Shown here piece after piece: positions 46,431 to 58,518 of a stretch of 64,000 nucleotides of DNA (its first letter is position 1; each line of letters begins with the position of its first letter). This stretch comes from Dacryopinax spathularia (taxonomy: Eukaryota; Basidiomycota; Dacrymycetes; Dacrymycetales; Dacrymycetaceae): contig JBBPFI010000007.1 of the NCBI GenBank assembly GCA_037974965.1, forward strand, positions 682,001 to 746,000. The letters are read 5' to 3'. The notes under the pieces are model-generated. The model did not search any database. It saw nothing but the letters and a program-made list of their open reading frames with translations, and had not been told where the DNA came from. Made by a program: the position numbers and the translations under genes.

Positions 46431-47652
46431 ATGGCACACCAAGCCCACCTCGCGTACCACGAAAAGATGTACTCCTCCCCGCTCGTCCCACCTCCCTCCT
46501 TCAAGTCCCTCTCAGGCCCAATAAGAGAAAATCCATACGCGACACGATACGACGATTTCCTTCGGGATGTAGAGGAGTTCGGGATTATCGATACGACCTT
46601 GTGTGGTTCGTCCTTTCCCTACCTTTCTTTACCCCTTCCTTGCTTGTGAGGAAAGAGGAGGGAGCGGAGTGCGGGGAAGCTGATGATGGAACGTAGAAGG
46701 AGAAGAATCACCCCTCCCACCGCTGACGAGTGAAGCGAAACTCCGGATCGCGCGGTTGCTCGACCAGCTGGGGGTGGAGGAGATAGAGCTTCCTTCACCT
46801 GCACTCTCAGACCAGGCCGCGGAGGACTTGCGAGCGATATGCGCACTTGACCTGAGGGCGAAGGTGGTCGCCAGGATTGGTCCCGACGTAGAGGAGGTAA
46901 AGCAAGCAGCCGAATGCGGAGCATGGGGCGTCAATATCCTCCTCCCCGAATCATCCCTCCCAAGCCACTCGATTCCAGAGCAAGACCTCGAACTCCTCAT
47001 CAATTCAGTAGAGCAAGTCATCACCCTCGCCAGATCCCTCTCCTTGAGCGGTACGCTCACCTTCTCCAACGCCTATACCATCTCCTTGGTATCGCTGCTC
47101 AAGCTGGCGAGAGCCGCTTTCGCAGCGGGCACGGAGAAGATAGGATTGCTGGATAGCACAGGTGTGCAGACGCCGCTGAGGGTTTATGAGTTTGTCAGAA
47201 CCGTGACTGGGGCAATGGAGGGTGCGGTCGAAGTTGGGTTCGGGAATTCGACGGCGTGTGGTGCGCCATTTCCTCCATTTCTTCTTTATTGTTTGGGCTG
47301 ACAGTGGAGAGAAGCGACAGCAAACGCATGCACAGCACTCGAAGCCCATGCTACCCATATCCGCTGCTCAGTCCTCGGTCTCGGTCCCGGGGTCGGCATC
47401 GTCCCCTTAGGCGGGTTCTTAACCAGTCTAGCAGCCGCCAACCGGGAGCTCATAAGCCAGAAATATGACCTGAGCGTCCTGAGGGAAGTGGAAGAGCTTG
47501 TGGCGAGGGAGAAGGGAGTCGAGCTGCCTTGGTGTGCTCCTGGGACGGGGTGGGCGGCATGGCGCCATACAGCTGGGGAGAAGCATTGGGCGACGTTGGA
47601 GGGTGGGAGGCGGGAGGTTTTGAGGGGTGAGGATTGGGTGAGGGTGATCTAG
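46431..47652 (+). CDS. diverged homocitrate synthase-like protein lacking catalytic residues
   Basis: Paralog of the homocitrate synthase immediately downstream. Exons 46431-46605, 46697-47260 and 47315-47652 splice to an intact 358-residue frame. Both introns sit at the same codon positions as in the downstream gene, and exon 2 is 564 nt in both. Against that gene, TLREGEQF reads [17 protein letters not shown] reads EVGFGNSTA (both metal-binding histidines are glycine), VRFSSED reads LTFSNAY and ADTVG reads [19 protein letters not shown] is still recognisable as LGLGPGVGIVPLGG. The C-terminal roughly 120 residues (communication/regulatory domain) are missing. It cannot be an ordinary homocitrate synthase. 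It is either a pseudoenzyme or a gene in early decay that has kept its frame. Confidence 0.82.
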
Positions 47653-48484
47653 CCTCATGCTCGCCTAGAAAATGCGGAGGATCACGAGAAGAGTACGTTG
47701 ACCGGGTATCCCATTTCTCCAGCCTGATCCGAAGTTGCAGCAAAATGATAGGCAATCAGAGCAGTCGCCGTGCGACGTTTTGAATCCAGAACCGGTTAAA
47801 ACCTCCAGCTTTCAGGTAGCTTCGCAAGCTTGCCAAGAAATGGGGCTGAATGCCCATCGATTGAGACGCGGCTTCTGACAGCGATAGAACAGGCAGTTTC
47901 CTTGTTGACCAGCTCTTCCCAATTATAGCAACGAGTCTGCATTGAAAAGTCGCTTCAGAGTATGATTGACAGAAAGAGCTCAGCGAAACCTCGAGGAGCT
48001 GCGACGTGCACCAACAAATGATGCGCGCTGTTTTCCCGGTCGTTTGCGTCGTAATGTAACGCCACCGGCACTTGGGGGAGTCCTGCCAAACTCCTCGGCG
48101 AAGCGATGGAGTCACGACAGCGGTTCTGATCTGCTCCGCCTCCTTCGCTGGTTGGCCCGGAGACAATTTTTACCCAAAATATGTTTCTCCGACGCCGAAG
48201 AGCCGCGGCTCCGAGTGACCGGTTTCCCACAGCGGCCGATTCCGCCTCATTTTGGGCAGCGAACCCAAAGGGCAGCGTAAACACTTTCGCCCCACCTCAT
48301 CCCTTCCAACAACTCCCACCGAAAAATTACCTGACTCGACTACAACACATTACTACATCTCAAACTTACCTCTTTGCTTACTCTCACCTTGCACCTTAGA
48401 CCCTTGCTGCTCTTTATACTTGCTGCTTGACCATCCCCTCGCTCGCACACGACCTCCCCTTCACCCTCAACGCACACCACAAAA
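47653..48484. other. intergenic, promoter of homocitrate synthase
   Basis: 832 nt between the two homocitrate synthase paralogs. The last 150 nt are CT-rich, as in strong fungal core promoters. No canonical TATA box; a TTTATAC occurs near 48409. Confidence 0.5.
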
Positions 48485-50076
48485 ATGTCGCAGCCAGCCC
48501 ACGTCTGCCATCACACCTCAACCTACGAGGAAGAGCACAAGGAGATGGTCCCCGTCGACCTCTCCTCAGCGCCAAACGTCATCCCTCCTTCCGCCGTCAA
48601 CGGCAAGACGAATGGGGTGAACGCACATGCGAAGGTCAACGGAGCGAACGGCGTGAACGGGCATGGCAGCGGGGCCAAGTCCCCCGCTGCTAAGCAGTTC
48701 AACCCGTACGCACCAAGATATGCCGACTTCTTGAGTAACGTCTCCAACTTCAACATTATCGAGTCTACCTTGCGTGGTACGTCCCCTTCACCTCCACCTC
48801 CTCCACCATCCTGGGCATGAACTAATGCGTGGCTTGGCAGAGGGTGAACAGTTCGCCAACGCCTTCTTCGACACCGAGACCAAGATCAAGATTGCCAAAG
48901 CGCTCGATGCCTTCGGTGTCGAGTACATTGAGCTCACCTCGCCCGCAGCGTCCGAACAGTCCCGCGCGGACTGCGAAGCGATTTGCAAGCTCGGGCTGAA
49001 CGCCAAGATCCTCACGCACATCCGGTGTCACATGGACGACGCCCGGATCGCGGTTGAGACGGGCGTTGACGGGGTAGACGTCGTCATCGGCACGAGTTCC
49101 TTCCTGCGCGAGTTCTCCCATGGGAAGGATATGGCATATATCACCAAGACTGCGATTGAGGTGATCAACTTTGTGAAGAGCAAGGGGATTGAGGTTAGGT
49201 TCTCGTCTGAGGACTCGTTCCGCTCGGATTTGGTCGATCTCTTGTCGATCTACCAGACGGTCGACAAGATCGGCGTGAACAGGGTCGGGATTGCCGATAC
49301 TGTCGGGTGCGCGAACCCGAGGCAGGTATACGACCTTGTTCGCACGCTGCGCGGTGTTGTGAGCTGTGATATCGAGATTCACTTGCACAACGATACCGGA
49401 TGCGGTCAGTCTTACCTCTTCAGCATGTTATATGCGCCTTACTGACATGTATGCAGCTATTGCAAACGCCTTCTGCGCTCTCGAAGCCGGCGCAACCCAC
49501 ATCGACACCTCCGTCCTCGGCATCGGCGAGCGAGTCGGCATCACGCCTCTCGGCGGGCTCGTCGCTTGCCTGTACGCCGCCAACCCGGAATACGTCAAGT
49601 CGAAATACAACCTTCCCATGCTCCGCGAGATCGAGAACCTGGTTGCTGAGGCCGTCGAGGTCTCCGTGCCGTTCTGCAACCCTATCACGGGCTACTGCGC
49701 CTTCACCCATAAAGCCGGTATTCACGCCAAGGCAATTCTGAACAACCCGTCCACCTACGAGATCCTCAAGCCCGAGGACTTCGGCCTGACCCGATACGTG
49801 TCTATTGGGCATCGGTTGACGGGCTGGAACGCAGTCAAGAGCCGTGTGGAGCAGCTCAAGCTCAACTTGACCGACGATCAGATCAAGGATGTCACAGCGA
49901 AGATCAAGGAGCTCGCGGACGTCCGCACGCAGAGCATGGAAGACGTCGACACCCTCCTCCGGGTATACCACAGCGGAGTCGAGAGCGGAGAACTCAACGT
50001 GGGGCAGAGACACGTCCTGGACCGGTTGCTCGAGAAGCACAGGAGTCAGTCGCAGGAGAGAATGGCTAGGGCTTAA
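48485..50076 (+). CDS. LYS20: homocitrate synthase
   Basis: First enzyme of the alpha-aminoadipate lysine pathway: acetyl-CoA plus 2-oxoglutarate to homocitrate. Exons 48485-48776, 48841-49404 and 49457-50076 give 491 residues. A low-complexity N-terminal extension with repeated NGVN/NGAN units (about residues 35-65) precedes the TIM-barrel. The catalytic/metal residues are present: [54 protein letters not shown] and [16 protein letters not shown]. The C-terminal region ([11 protein letters not shown]-type sequence to ERMARA) supplies the communication domain. No clear mitochondrial presequence was seen. Feedback inhibition by lysine is expected from the family. Confidence 0.96.
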
Positions 50077-51049
50077 ACCTAAAGCCCGACTAGTTTATTG
50101 GTGGGAGAGCGTGGGAGACGGGTTGGGGAAAAAGCTCGATTTTGGACGGGCATGATGTGTGCTTGCTCTGCTCTGAAGGGCTATGTGTGTAAATTTTTGC
50201 AATGTATTTCGAAATCGCAAGGTGAATAGATGGCTTGATACCTCTTCCCAGTGCGCTAGCCTGTCAGCGTACGCTATCTACGCTTCGAGTTTGTACAGTA
50301 TCATTCGTTGACAAGGCAGCTCAAACTGCGTACGTCCTTGTTAAAACCAGTGGGTGGCAACAGCTTGCATTGACTGCTTGGCCCATGAATGAGGCTGCGC
50401 TGTCACTGTGGGCTACTTCGCCGTCATCCGATACCAGTCCATTGAGAGGATGTTCAGTCCTGGATACCTCGATCAAACCCGTCGCGGTGCGACGATGCTT
50501 GATCGAGCGATCCAGGACCGGGTCGAAGATGATATTCGGGCGAGGATATGCTTGCAGGCATTTGGACTGGCCAGTGACCAGCTGATTGGGAGCGTCCTGC
50601 TCATTGATGCAGGAGACGGCCTCCGAAAGTGATCTTCTTACCCGAAGCCTGTTGTTTCTAGCCCAGGCAAACCCATTGTGCCCCACAGCTCGTCCCAAAT
50701 CCTCATAGAGACCATGGTAGGAAGAGGAAGACCTCGAACCTTGCACCGCAGCGCACTCATCCGCAACAGCACGATAGCCTTGCCTCTTAGTCCTCGTGTT
50801 CTCGGCGATAAGCACTTTGCAGGTCATCGGCTCGGGACGCGTCGACTTCGGCTCAAAAGGCGTCGTCACCGTCTCCGTCGGTGTGTGTGGGCTGTAAGGG
50901 ACGCGCCGCGACCGTTCCATGTCGTCCGACCCATGATCCTTTCTGATCGAACCCTGCTGCATCGTCTTCTAGGCGCGCAAGGTATCGGAGTATAAGAGTC
51001 AACCGTAATGCTATCCCTTTCTGCTTGAACAAACTTCCTTGAGCTCGAC
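50077..51049. other. intergenic, upstream of SDR copy 2
   Basis: 973 nt between plus-strand genes. A TATA-like element at 50991 is listed separately. No gene remnant was recognised. Confidence 0.5.
50991..50996 (+). promoter_or_regulatory. TATA-like box of SDR copy 2
   Basis: TATAAG begins 59 nt before the ATG at 51050. Confidence 0.5.
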
Positions 51050-52001
51050 ATGCCGCCTCTCCAAGCCGTCCGAACGGCCAACGCCTCCTACCGCCCTTCC
51101 TTCCGCCCCGTAGCGCTCTTTGTCGGCGGCACCTCTGGCGTAGGGCAAGGCACGGCCGAGCGCTTTGCCCAATATGCACAGGGAAACGCGCACATCATCC
51201 TCTGCGGGCGAAACAAAGCCGCGGCGGAGGAGATCATCTCCCGCTTGCCCAAGACCGAGCAAAGCAAGTACGAGTTCGTTGCGTGCGACGCGACGCTCAT
51301 GAGCGAGATCACGCGCGTCTCGGGCGAGCTCAAACAAAGGCTGGGGAAGCTGAACTACTTGGTGCTGAGCCAGGGGATCATGACTATGCAAGGCCGGACG
51401 GAGACGGCTGAGGGAATGGACAGGAAGATGGCCCTGCATTTTTATGGGAGGTGGAAGTTCGTGTTTGAGCTTATGCCGTTGTTGGAGAAGGCGAAGGAAC
51501 AGGGAGAGGAGGCGAGGGTCGAGACGATTCTGGCAGCAGGGATGAATGGGAAGGTGGACTGGGAGGACCTGGATCTGAAGAAGGGGTATTCGTTGTTGGC
51601 GGCCGCGAATCACTGTACGACCGGGAACGACATTATGATTGATGTGCGTCCTCTTCCCTTCCTGACATGGACAATATGGGCTGATGCTGTTGGTGCAGGA
51701 AATGGCACGCCGATACCCGAAGATCTCGTTCATCCATATGGCCCCGGGTGCGGTTCGGACAAACATCCTCACCCACAGCTGGGTTGGCAAGCTGCTGCTC
51801 ACACCGCTCGCGTACCCATTCACTGTGTCGCAAGAAACTGCTGGCGAGTGGCTCGTCAACCCTCTGCTCAACCCGGCGATGGCAGCAGGTGCCCATTGGA
51901 TGGGTCAACATGCGGACGATGTTGGCCCGAATAAGTATAGCACGCCGGAGACGAGGAAGAAGCTGTTCGAGCATGTTCTCTCCCTTACGAAGACTGCTTA
52001 G
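51050..52001 (+). CDS. short-chain dehydrogenase/reductase, copy 2
   Basis: Paralog of the gene at 40079-41021. Exons 51050-51643 and 51699-52001 give 298 residues. It begins MPPLQAVRTANASYRPSFRP and has LFVGGTSGVGQGTAERFAQY, IILCGRNKAAAEEI, LNYLVLSQGIMTMQGRTETA and catalytic YGRWK. The intron is an ordinary GT-AG one (GAT|GTGCGT...GCAG) at the same codon as copy 1. Exon 2 starts EMARRYPKISFIHMAPGAVR and ends VLSLTKTA. Substrate unknown; the strong conservation between copies suggests both are functional. Confidence 0.9.
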
Positions 52002-52239
52002 TTAGTCTACTTCTTTTTGTAAGCATAGGTCGCTCTAATCGGTTCATCATCGGATACGCTCGGACAAGTAGAAGAATGCTTTGTATTGCCTAAGGAGTAA
52101 CGATACAGCGAGCAGGCAGGCAGACAACGCATATTACAGCCGGAACATTAGATAAACTATGGCATAGACGCGGAGCGGGAAAGCGTCAGTGTAAAAGCGG
52201 GAAACCTAGGGATACAGTGTGATGCCAGCGAGGCGTGCT

Positions 52240-55200
52240 TTATGAGAATCCGAGATTAGAGAACACTTCGTCCAGAGACTTCAAGGAAACGGGCTTGACG
52301 AGGCTGTACAAACGATCAGCATTATGCTCCAAGGATCATGGCAGGATGGGTCACTCACTAGCCATCTACACCTGCATTAAAGGCCTTCCGTTTGTCCTCC
52401 GCCGTTGCCAGTCCCGTCAAGGCAAATATCGTACTTGCTTTCCCCTGTCCGTCACCCGACGATCTACGTCGCTGAGCTTCACTCTTGCGGATCTCTACTG
52501 TAGTCTCTACTCCGTCAAGTCGCGGCATGCTCATGTCAACCAGGACGATGCTGCGTTCATGTCAGCATCGATCTTTGCACAATTGGGTGGAACCCTACTC
52601 GAAGAACCAGGGCGGTTGCGCATTGAATCGCTCAACGCCGTCCTGTCCGTCGATCGCCTCATAGTATTGATGACCCTGTCAACGAGTCAATAACCTGGGA
52701 TCTCCTGGCAGCGGTGAGACACTTACCCGCTTGGAAAGGTAGCTGCCGAGGACCCGACGATTGATAGGGTTGTCCTCAATCACCAATACGCGTGCCTTCC
52801 GATGCGCCGTGTTCGATGTCATGGCAGATCGCACCATGACCCCACCGTTGCCAATAGAGACAATCGATCGAGGGCTTCCAGGAGAGTCCATTGTTGGCTC
52901 GTCTTCCCGCTGCTCGGGTGTTGTAGGCAGGTACTTCTCCTCGTTAGACAGAGACGAGTCCGGTCGCAACTGAGGCGGTGGCGGCCTTCCCTCGAAGCGA
53001 AGATCGCCCGAGTCGGTCCTACTGCGGACAAAAGCAGGTCGCATCGCAGATCCAGGCGGCCTTATCCTCAACGAAGAACTGCCGCCAAGTACTGATGCAT
53101 AGTCCCGCGCTTCCACCGGTAGCTTATCGGTGGTCTGGATGAGATTTTCCGATGTTGACCTTGGTACTTGTCCACGCCGACGAACATCGAGATCGTTCAG
53201 ACAGAGCTTGAGAGCCTTGAGCAAGCGGCTAGGTCCACCAGGCTTGAAAACAACAGCAATGAGGCCGCCCATGCGCTCGTAAGCATCGCATACAGCTAAA
53301 AGCATGTCAGAGAATTCCAAGTGGCCTAAACTGCTTCCATACCTGAAACTTTCTGATCGCCTCGAATAGCGCTGAGAATGATCACGGGCCTAGACACGTC
53401 CCTCTTCCGCACAAGCTCCCTCACAAAGGCCACATCTTCGTTGACGATCAGGATATTGCCGAGGTCGTTCTCGTCCGTCTTGACATCGAAGTCCCACCAG
53501 TCCCGTAGATACCCCTTGATGACCTGGCAAGCGAGCGCTTGTCCACGATGCTCCTGATCGAAGCCGATCAGCGAGACGGACGCAGAACCGAGCACGTCCA
53601 GCTCCTCAGCGGGGTTCTCTCCGCAGCGAGAATCGTCTGAGGGAACTACTTCGGCATCGAAGGAGACTTTGATCTCGGTGCCTTGGCCTTCAACGCTCCA
53701 GACGTCCACTTTGCCGTTCACACTTTCCGAGCGGACTATGCTGTTGACGATAGCGAGGCCGAGACCGGTTCCAGACTGCATGGGGTTCTCTTGCGAGAAG
53801 GGATGGAAGAGTTGGTTCTATAAAAGCCGTCAGCTATGTTTTGGAAATGCCAGGGGGATCAATGTACCTTCAAGAAGTCCTTGCTGATACCCTTGCCCGT
53901 ATCAGTAACGATCAGCTCAACACGAATCATCCCCGGTCCCGCAGGCTCCTGGGACTCTCTCAACGACACCTGGACAAACCCATCCGATGTGAACTTCAGA
54001 CTGTTCCCAATCAAGTTCGTCAACACACGCCTAATGCCTCCTCGCTCGATCAGGACATTCCAGCCCTTCTTGCGCAAGCCGATATCGACCACAATCTCTA
54101 CCCTTGCCCATTTCCGCTTTGTCAGCGCGGCGGGGTTCGGGTCGTCGTCCGCCAGCGCGGAGGGCGCGTAGACGCTGCCGATCTCGCCCATTGCGCGTGC
54201 TTGTTGGCCTATGAAGCAGTTTTCGGTCGTTTCTTCCACGAGGGTGATTAGGTCCATATAGCCATGCTTGATGGGCTGTTCTGGTTGGGCATGAGCGCCC
54301 TTGGATCCGCTGAGCTTGGTGAAGTCCAGAACATGGTTGACCGTCTCGACCAAAGAAGTGGCACAAGCTTGCACAGTATGCAGGAAAGATGCTTGGGTGC
54401 CGCTGAGGCGCGTGTCGGCCAACAGCTCGGCAGCAGCGAGGATCCCGTGCAAGGGCGTCCTGAGCTCATGCGAGATGTTCGAGATGAAGTGCGATTTTGC
54501 CTTGTCTGCCAGTTGCATGCGCCGCTTGAGCATAGAACTGAGAATGATCACGCCGATCGCGCGGAGATACTGCAGCTCGTAGCCCTCCAGGTAGTGCTTG
54601 GAGATGTCTGTTGTATAAGCGAGTAGGAGGACGAAGCAGTTCTTGTCGATGCTCCAGACAGGGACGACTGTCCTCACGGATCAGTTTCAACTCCACGAGG
54701 TAAGGCAAGGACGTACTCATAGCATACTGGATATGGTTCGGCAGCATATGGCGGAAACACAACGGCACCAACCCCTCATATATCTTCCCATCGGGGTAGT
54801 TGACCAGAAAGTCAGACAGCTTAGCATGCTCGATAGCCGTCAACGGCCGTCCGCGGCGCGCCGCAACCTCCACACCCGACTCAGCGGCGCCGAGAACGGG
54901 AAGAGGCGGGATAGGGCCAAATTCGAACTTGCGGTGCAGGATCGTGTTGCTCGCTCCGCCTGGGCCGCCGTTCGCGGCTGCTTGCCCGAGAGTGGGTGCA
55001 CTGAGGGAGGAAGAGGAGGGCGGGTTGCTCGCTACTCCATAGGGATCACCATGGAAGAGAATGTTCGGCTTGCCGTTCTCGTCAACTGTCTCCATCAGCT
55101 CCAGATGGGAGATGTCGAGCACAAGCGCGCCTTCGACATCCAGAGTGCGCTTGACCAGCTTTGCAGCTCGGTCATAGACGCGGTTCATGGAGTCGGGCTC

Positions 55201-58200
55201 GTTGGTGTCCATCTCGAGGCACTCGCGCGTGAAGTGTTCCATAGAGGTCTGGATGCGATCACGGATACGGAGCTGGATCTTATCCCGCCAGAGCTCGAGC
55301 TCGCGCATGACGATCGCTGCGAACTCCTTGAGAGTGTGCCGCTGACGAGGGGTGAACTCGGTCCATGGCACATCGTCGATCACGCAAAGACTGCCGCATA
55401 TATTAGCCTATTCCTGCCACAACTTAGCCAGGGGGAGCCATACCTGCCGATATTATACCCCTCGTGCGTCCGTAAAGGCGCACCAGCATAGAAGCGTATA
55501 TGCGGCGGCCCCGTGACCAAAGGCTACATATGCCATAAGCCTCAAATCGCGAGACTTCGCCAAACAGGACTTACATTCCGCTGGAACCTCCAGTCCTTCG
55601 TCGCATCCAACACGATCATCGGCTCGTCGCCCCTGCACACACCGCATTAGTCGTGACGCCATGGTGTGGCGATGAGAAAAGAGGACGAAGAAGACGCACC
55701 TCTGAAGAATACAATGCCCACAAAAGCTCACATCCCTCGCGACGCTCGGCACGCCCACGCCCGCTTCAAAACCTGTCAAACCTGAGCCCTCCCCACCCAA
55801 AAGCCCACAATACTCACATTCGGCCTTGAACCACTGTTCCGCCGCGTCGACGAGCGAAATATACACCATCTTCGTCTTGAACACCAATTTTGCGAGGTGG
55901 GCAATCCGGTCAAAGTTCACGTCCCTAGCCGTGTGCATCACGTTGAATCTGTACAGCGCTTTCCGGCGCTCTTCTTCGTCTGGCGGTTGGGGGGGGACGA
56001 AGAATCCCAGAGCGGTGAACTCGCGTTCTTCTTTCGTGCGCTTGTCGAGCCCCGAAATGCCGGCGAGGGAGAGGGCGGCGTACATGGGTGTTTGGATCTG
56101 CTGCATCTGGGCAGTTTGGGCGTCGGAGATATGTGCGAGGTGCTCCGGGTCGGTCGTGCGTCTGCTCAGGTTAGGCGGCGGAGTCCCAGTAACAGTCGGG
56201 GCGGAGCTTGATCCGCCCGTGTCACCAAGCGCAATAGTCCCCGCAGGACTGCCACTCCCCTCACTGCTGTTACTGGGAGAAATCGCATTCCTGAGACGGG
56301 AAGCGACATGTCCATGCATATGCGCCGCAGTCCTCGCATCGGAGAAATAGTCTCCAGCAGCCTCGACGACCCTCGAATGCGGGAGCGGCGCGCTGGCAGG
56401 AGGGACGCCTACGCGCCGACCCATGGAACGGAAATAGGATCCTTGTGGGCCTTGGGCTCCACTTGGAGAAAGGGCAGGGTGAGGGTGGACGCTGGGCGAC
56501 TTAGCGACTGTGCTGCTGCCCGGCACATCTTCCCTCTCTGGAGTCGTTAGTGGGCTGCCTGCGATGGGGTCTAGTGGTGTCCCACCAGCCGCACCGGGAA
56601 GACCGTAAGGATAGACAAGAGGAGGATGAGGCGACCTCTGCCCATCGGTGGTATAGACGTCCTGGGTCCCTTCCCAGAAACTGCCTTTGGGCGCAACGCG
56701 CGGTACGACAGGCAAACGATGCCCATGATGACCGGGCTGGTCGTGTGTTCCTGGGATGGAGATGTTGAACCCCCTCAGAGGGTCCATAAGCTCTGACTCG
56801 GGCGAGGGCAGTGAGAGGGGGGCTACGTCGACGCGCGCTCCGGCCCACCGGATCGTCGCGGTAGCAGCGGCGGCTTCGACCGAGGGGGAAGGGAGGGGTG
56901 TGCGGCCTTCTCCTGCAGCTGAGGTGCCGGGTGTACCGGGTGTGCGGGGTGGGAAAGACATCCTCTGAGTTGGGGGCATGCTTGCGCCCAGGTCTGACCC
57001 AGCTCGCGTGGGTGAGAATATCGACGGAGGTGGAGCGCTCATGTATGTTGTCGAGGTGTGCGCAGAAAGATCGGGAGCGAACGCACCTCTCCTCTGCGCG
57101 AGACTCTGCGCGGGGACGGGAGGGAGCGGTTTTTCAGACTCGATCGCCAGAGGCACCGCCATAGACGGGGCAAGGGGTGAGTCTGCAGACGTGGCTGCCG
57201 TGCTGGCCGTCTCGACGCCCGAGCCGCCGCTCGATCCACTGCCCAGGACGCTGCTGGGCGGTGAGAGCACCTCACTCGCTCCTGGTGCAGAGACGGAAAG
57301 CTTGTTGAACGCCGCTACCGTTCCTCCGACATCCGCACCACTACTCGCATACGGGCTACTCACTCCTCCAGGTCCAGAGGAAATGCTTCTCCGCATATGC
57401 GGGTTCACCCCTCCCGTCGGTGGGATGCCCCTGCCAAGGGTAGCAGAAGGGGCCGAAACGGGGGCATTCGTGAATGACCCATGCAAGGGAGTAGGAAGCG
57501 CGGTAGGCTGGTTTGGAGTGCGGTTGGGGTCCCAACGACCGAGAGCGTAGGCTTGGACGAAGGAGCGCCAGTCTGTGAGGCTGCCTTGCGGTTGCGGAGG
57601 AGGGCGGGAGGGGGAGTGGCCCAGTCCTTGTCCTGCAGCCTGCACTTGTGCACCAGCGCTTGGTGTACCACCTTCGCCCGCTGTAGTAGTAGGAGCCAAC
57701 TTCGAAGGCGTAGGCGTGACGTCCTCCTCCCTTTCCCTCTCTGCTTCTCTTTCCCTTCCGCCTTCCCTCCCTCCCTCCCCTCCAGCGCCAGCCGGACTCT
57801 CAGAACTCAACATCCCCTCCCCTTGCCTCGACGAAGGCCCAATCAACGGCCAACTACTCGCCGCCCCCAGCCCGTCCCTCACACCAGCCACAGGTTCAGC
57901 ATAAGCCGCCGCCGCCCCCGGCGTAGGCGGATGAGGAGGTATATGCACCGGCTCGCCCAGCTCATCTTTCGCCGGTGTCGCTTGCCTAGCCCACGTCCTC
58001 GGGCTTCCCAAGCCAGCAGCGGCCGTCAGAGCCTGCGCGGGCGTCGGAACCGGACTGGGCGAGGCTACTAGTCCTGACGGTGCAGAGCCAGGCTCGGAAG
58101 GGAGGAATGCACCGCGAGAGCCGTACGTGTCTGACGATTGGGCTGGAGCCGTATTGGGTCTAGCTGGTTTCTTGTGCGAGTGGGATTTGGGTGGGGGGCC

Positions 58201-58518
58201 GTGTGACATCCTCACGTGGACGCGTGGGGCGGGGGAGGGGAGAGGGGGGTTGGGTGTGCCGGGTGAGGAGGAAGGTTGGTCGGATGAGGAGGAAGGGCGA
58301 CGCGAGTGCGAGGTGGGCGTGTTGCCGAGGAGGGTCGAGCTGCTCGTACTGGCTGGGACGGAGGAGCTTGACGTGCCGGAGGAAGAGGAGGAAGGAGTTG
58401 AGGTCATGGGTACGGAGGAGGGCCTCCTTCCCTCCTCGGCCGTCGACGAGGTTGACGTGGTAGTTGTGGGTTGAGATCCATCCTGCTCTGTCGGTGCGGG
58501 AGGCTCGGGGTGTGACAT
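52240..58518 (-). CDS. hybrid histidine kinase with GAF, HisKA/HATPase and receiver domains
   Basis: Two-component sensor feeding a phosphorelay. The roughly 930-residue N-terminal region (first exon) is Ser/Pro/Gly-rich and disordered. Then a GAF-like domain follows ([51 protein letters not shown] across several small exons). The kinase core has H-box [18 protein letters not shown]-box [11 protein letters not shown]1 VTDTGKGI and G2 [13 protein letters not shown]. The C-terminal receiver is split by introns: [37 protein letters not shown], phosphoacceptor [20 protein letters not shown], then [17 protein letters not shown] and stop at 52240. Total is roughly 1,850 residues over about a dozen exons. 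No transmembrane segment is evident, so it is probably cytosolic. The ligand is unknown and I do not assign a Tco or group name. Confidence 0.88.

Noticed and set aside
46431-47652. Calling the first homocitrate synthase copy a pseudogene
   Set aside because: All three exons join in frame without stops and the intron positions are kept, so the sequence alone does not show breakage; loss of catalytic residues is reported instead.
55453-58518. Long open frames on the plus strand opposite the histidine kinase first exon
   Set aside because: They are antisense by-products of GC-rich codon use; their products are low-complexity with no family similarity, while the minus strand reads into a complete kinase.
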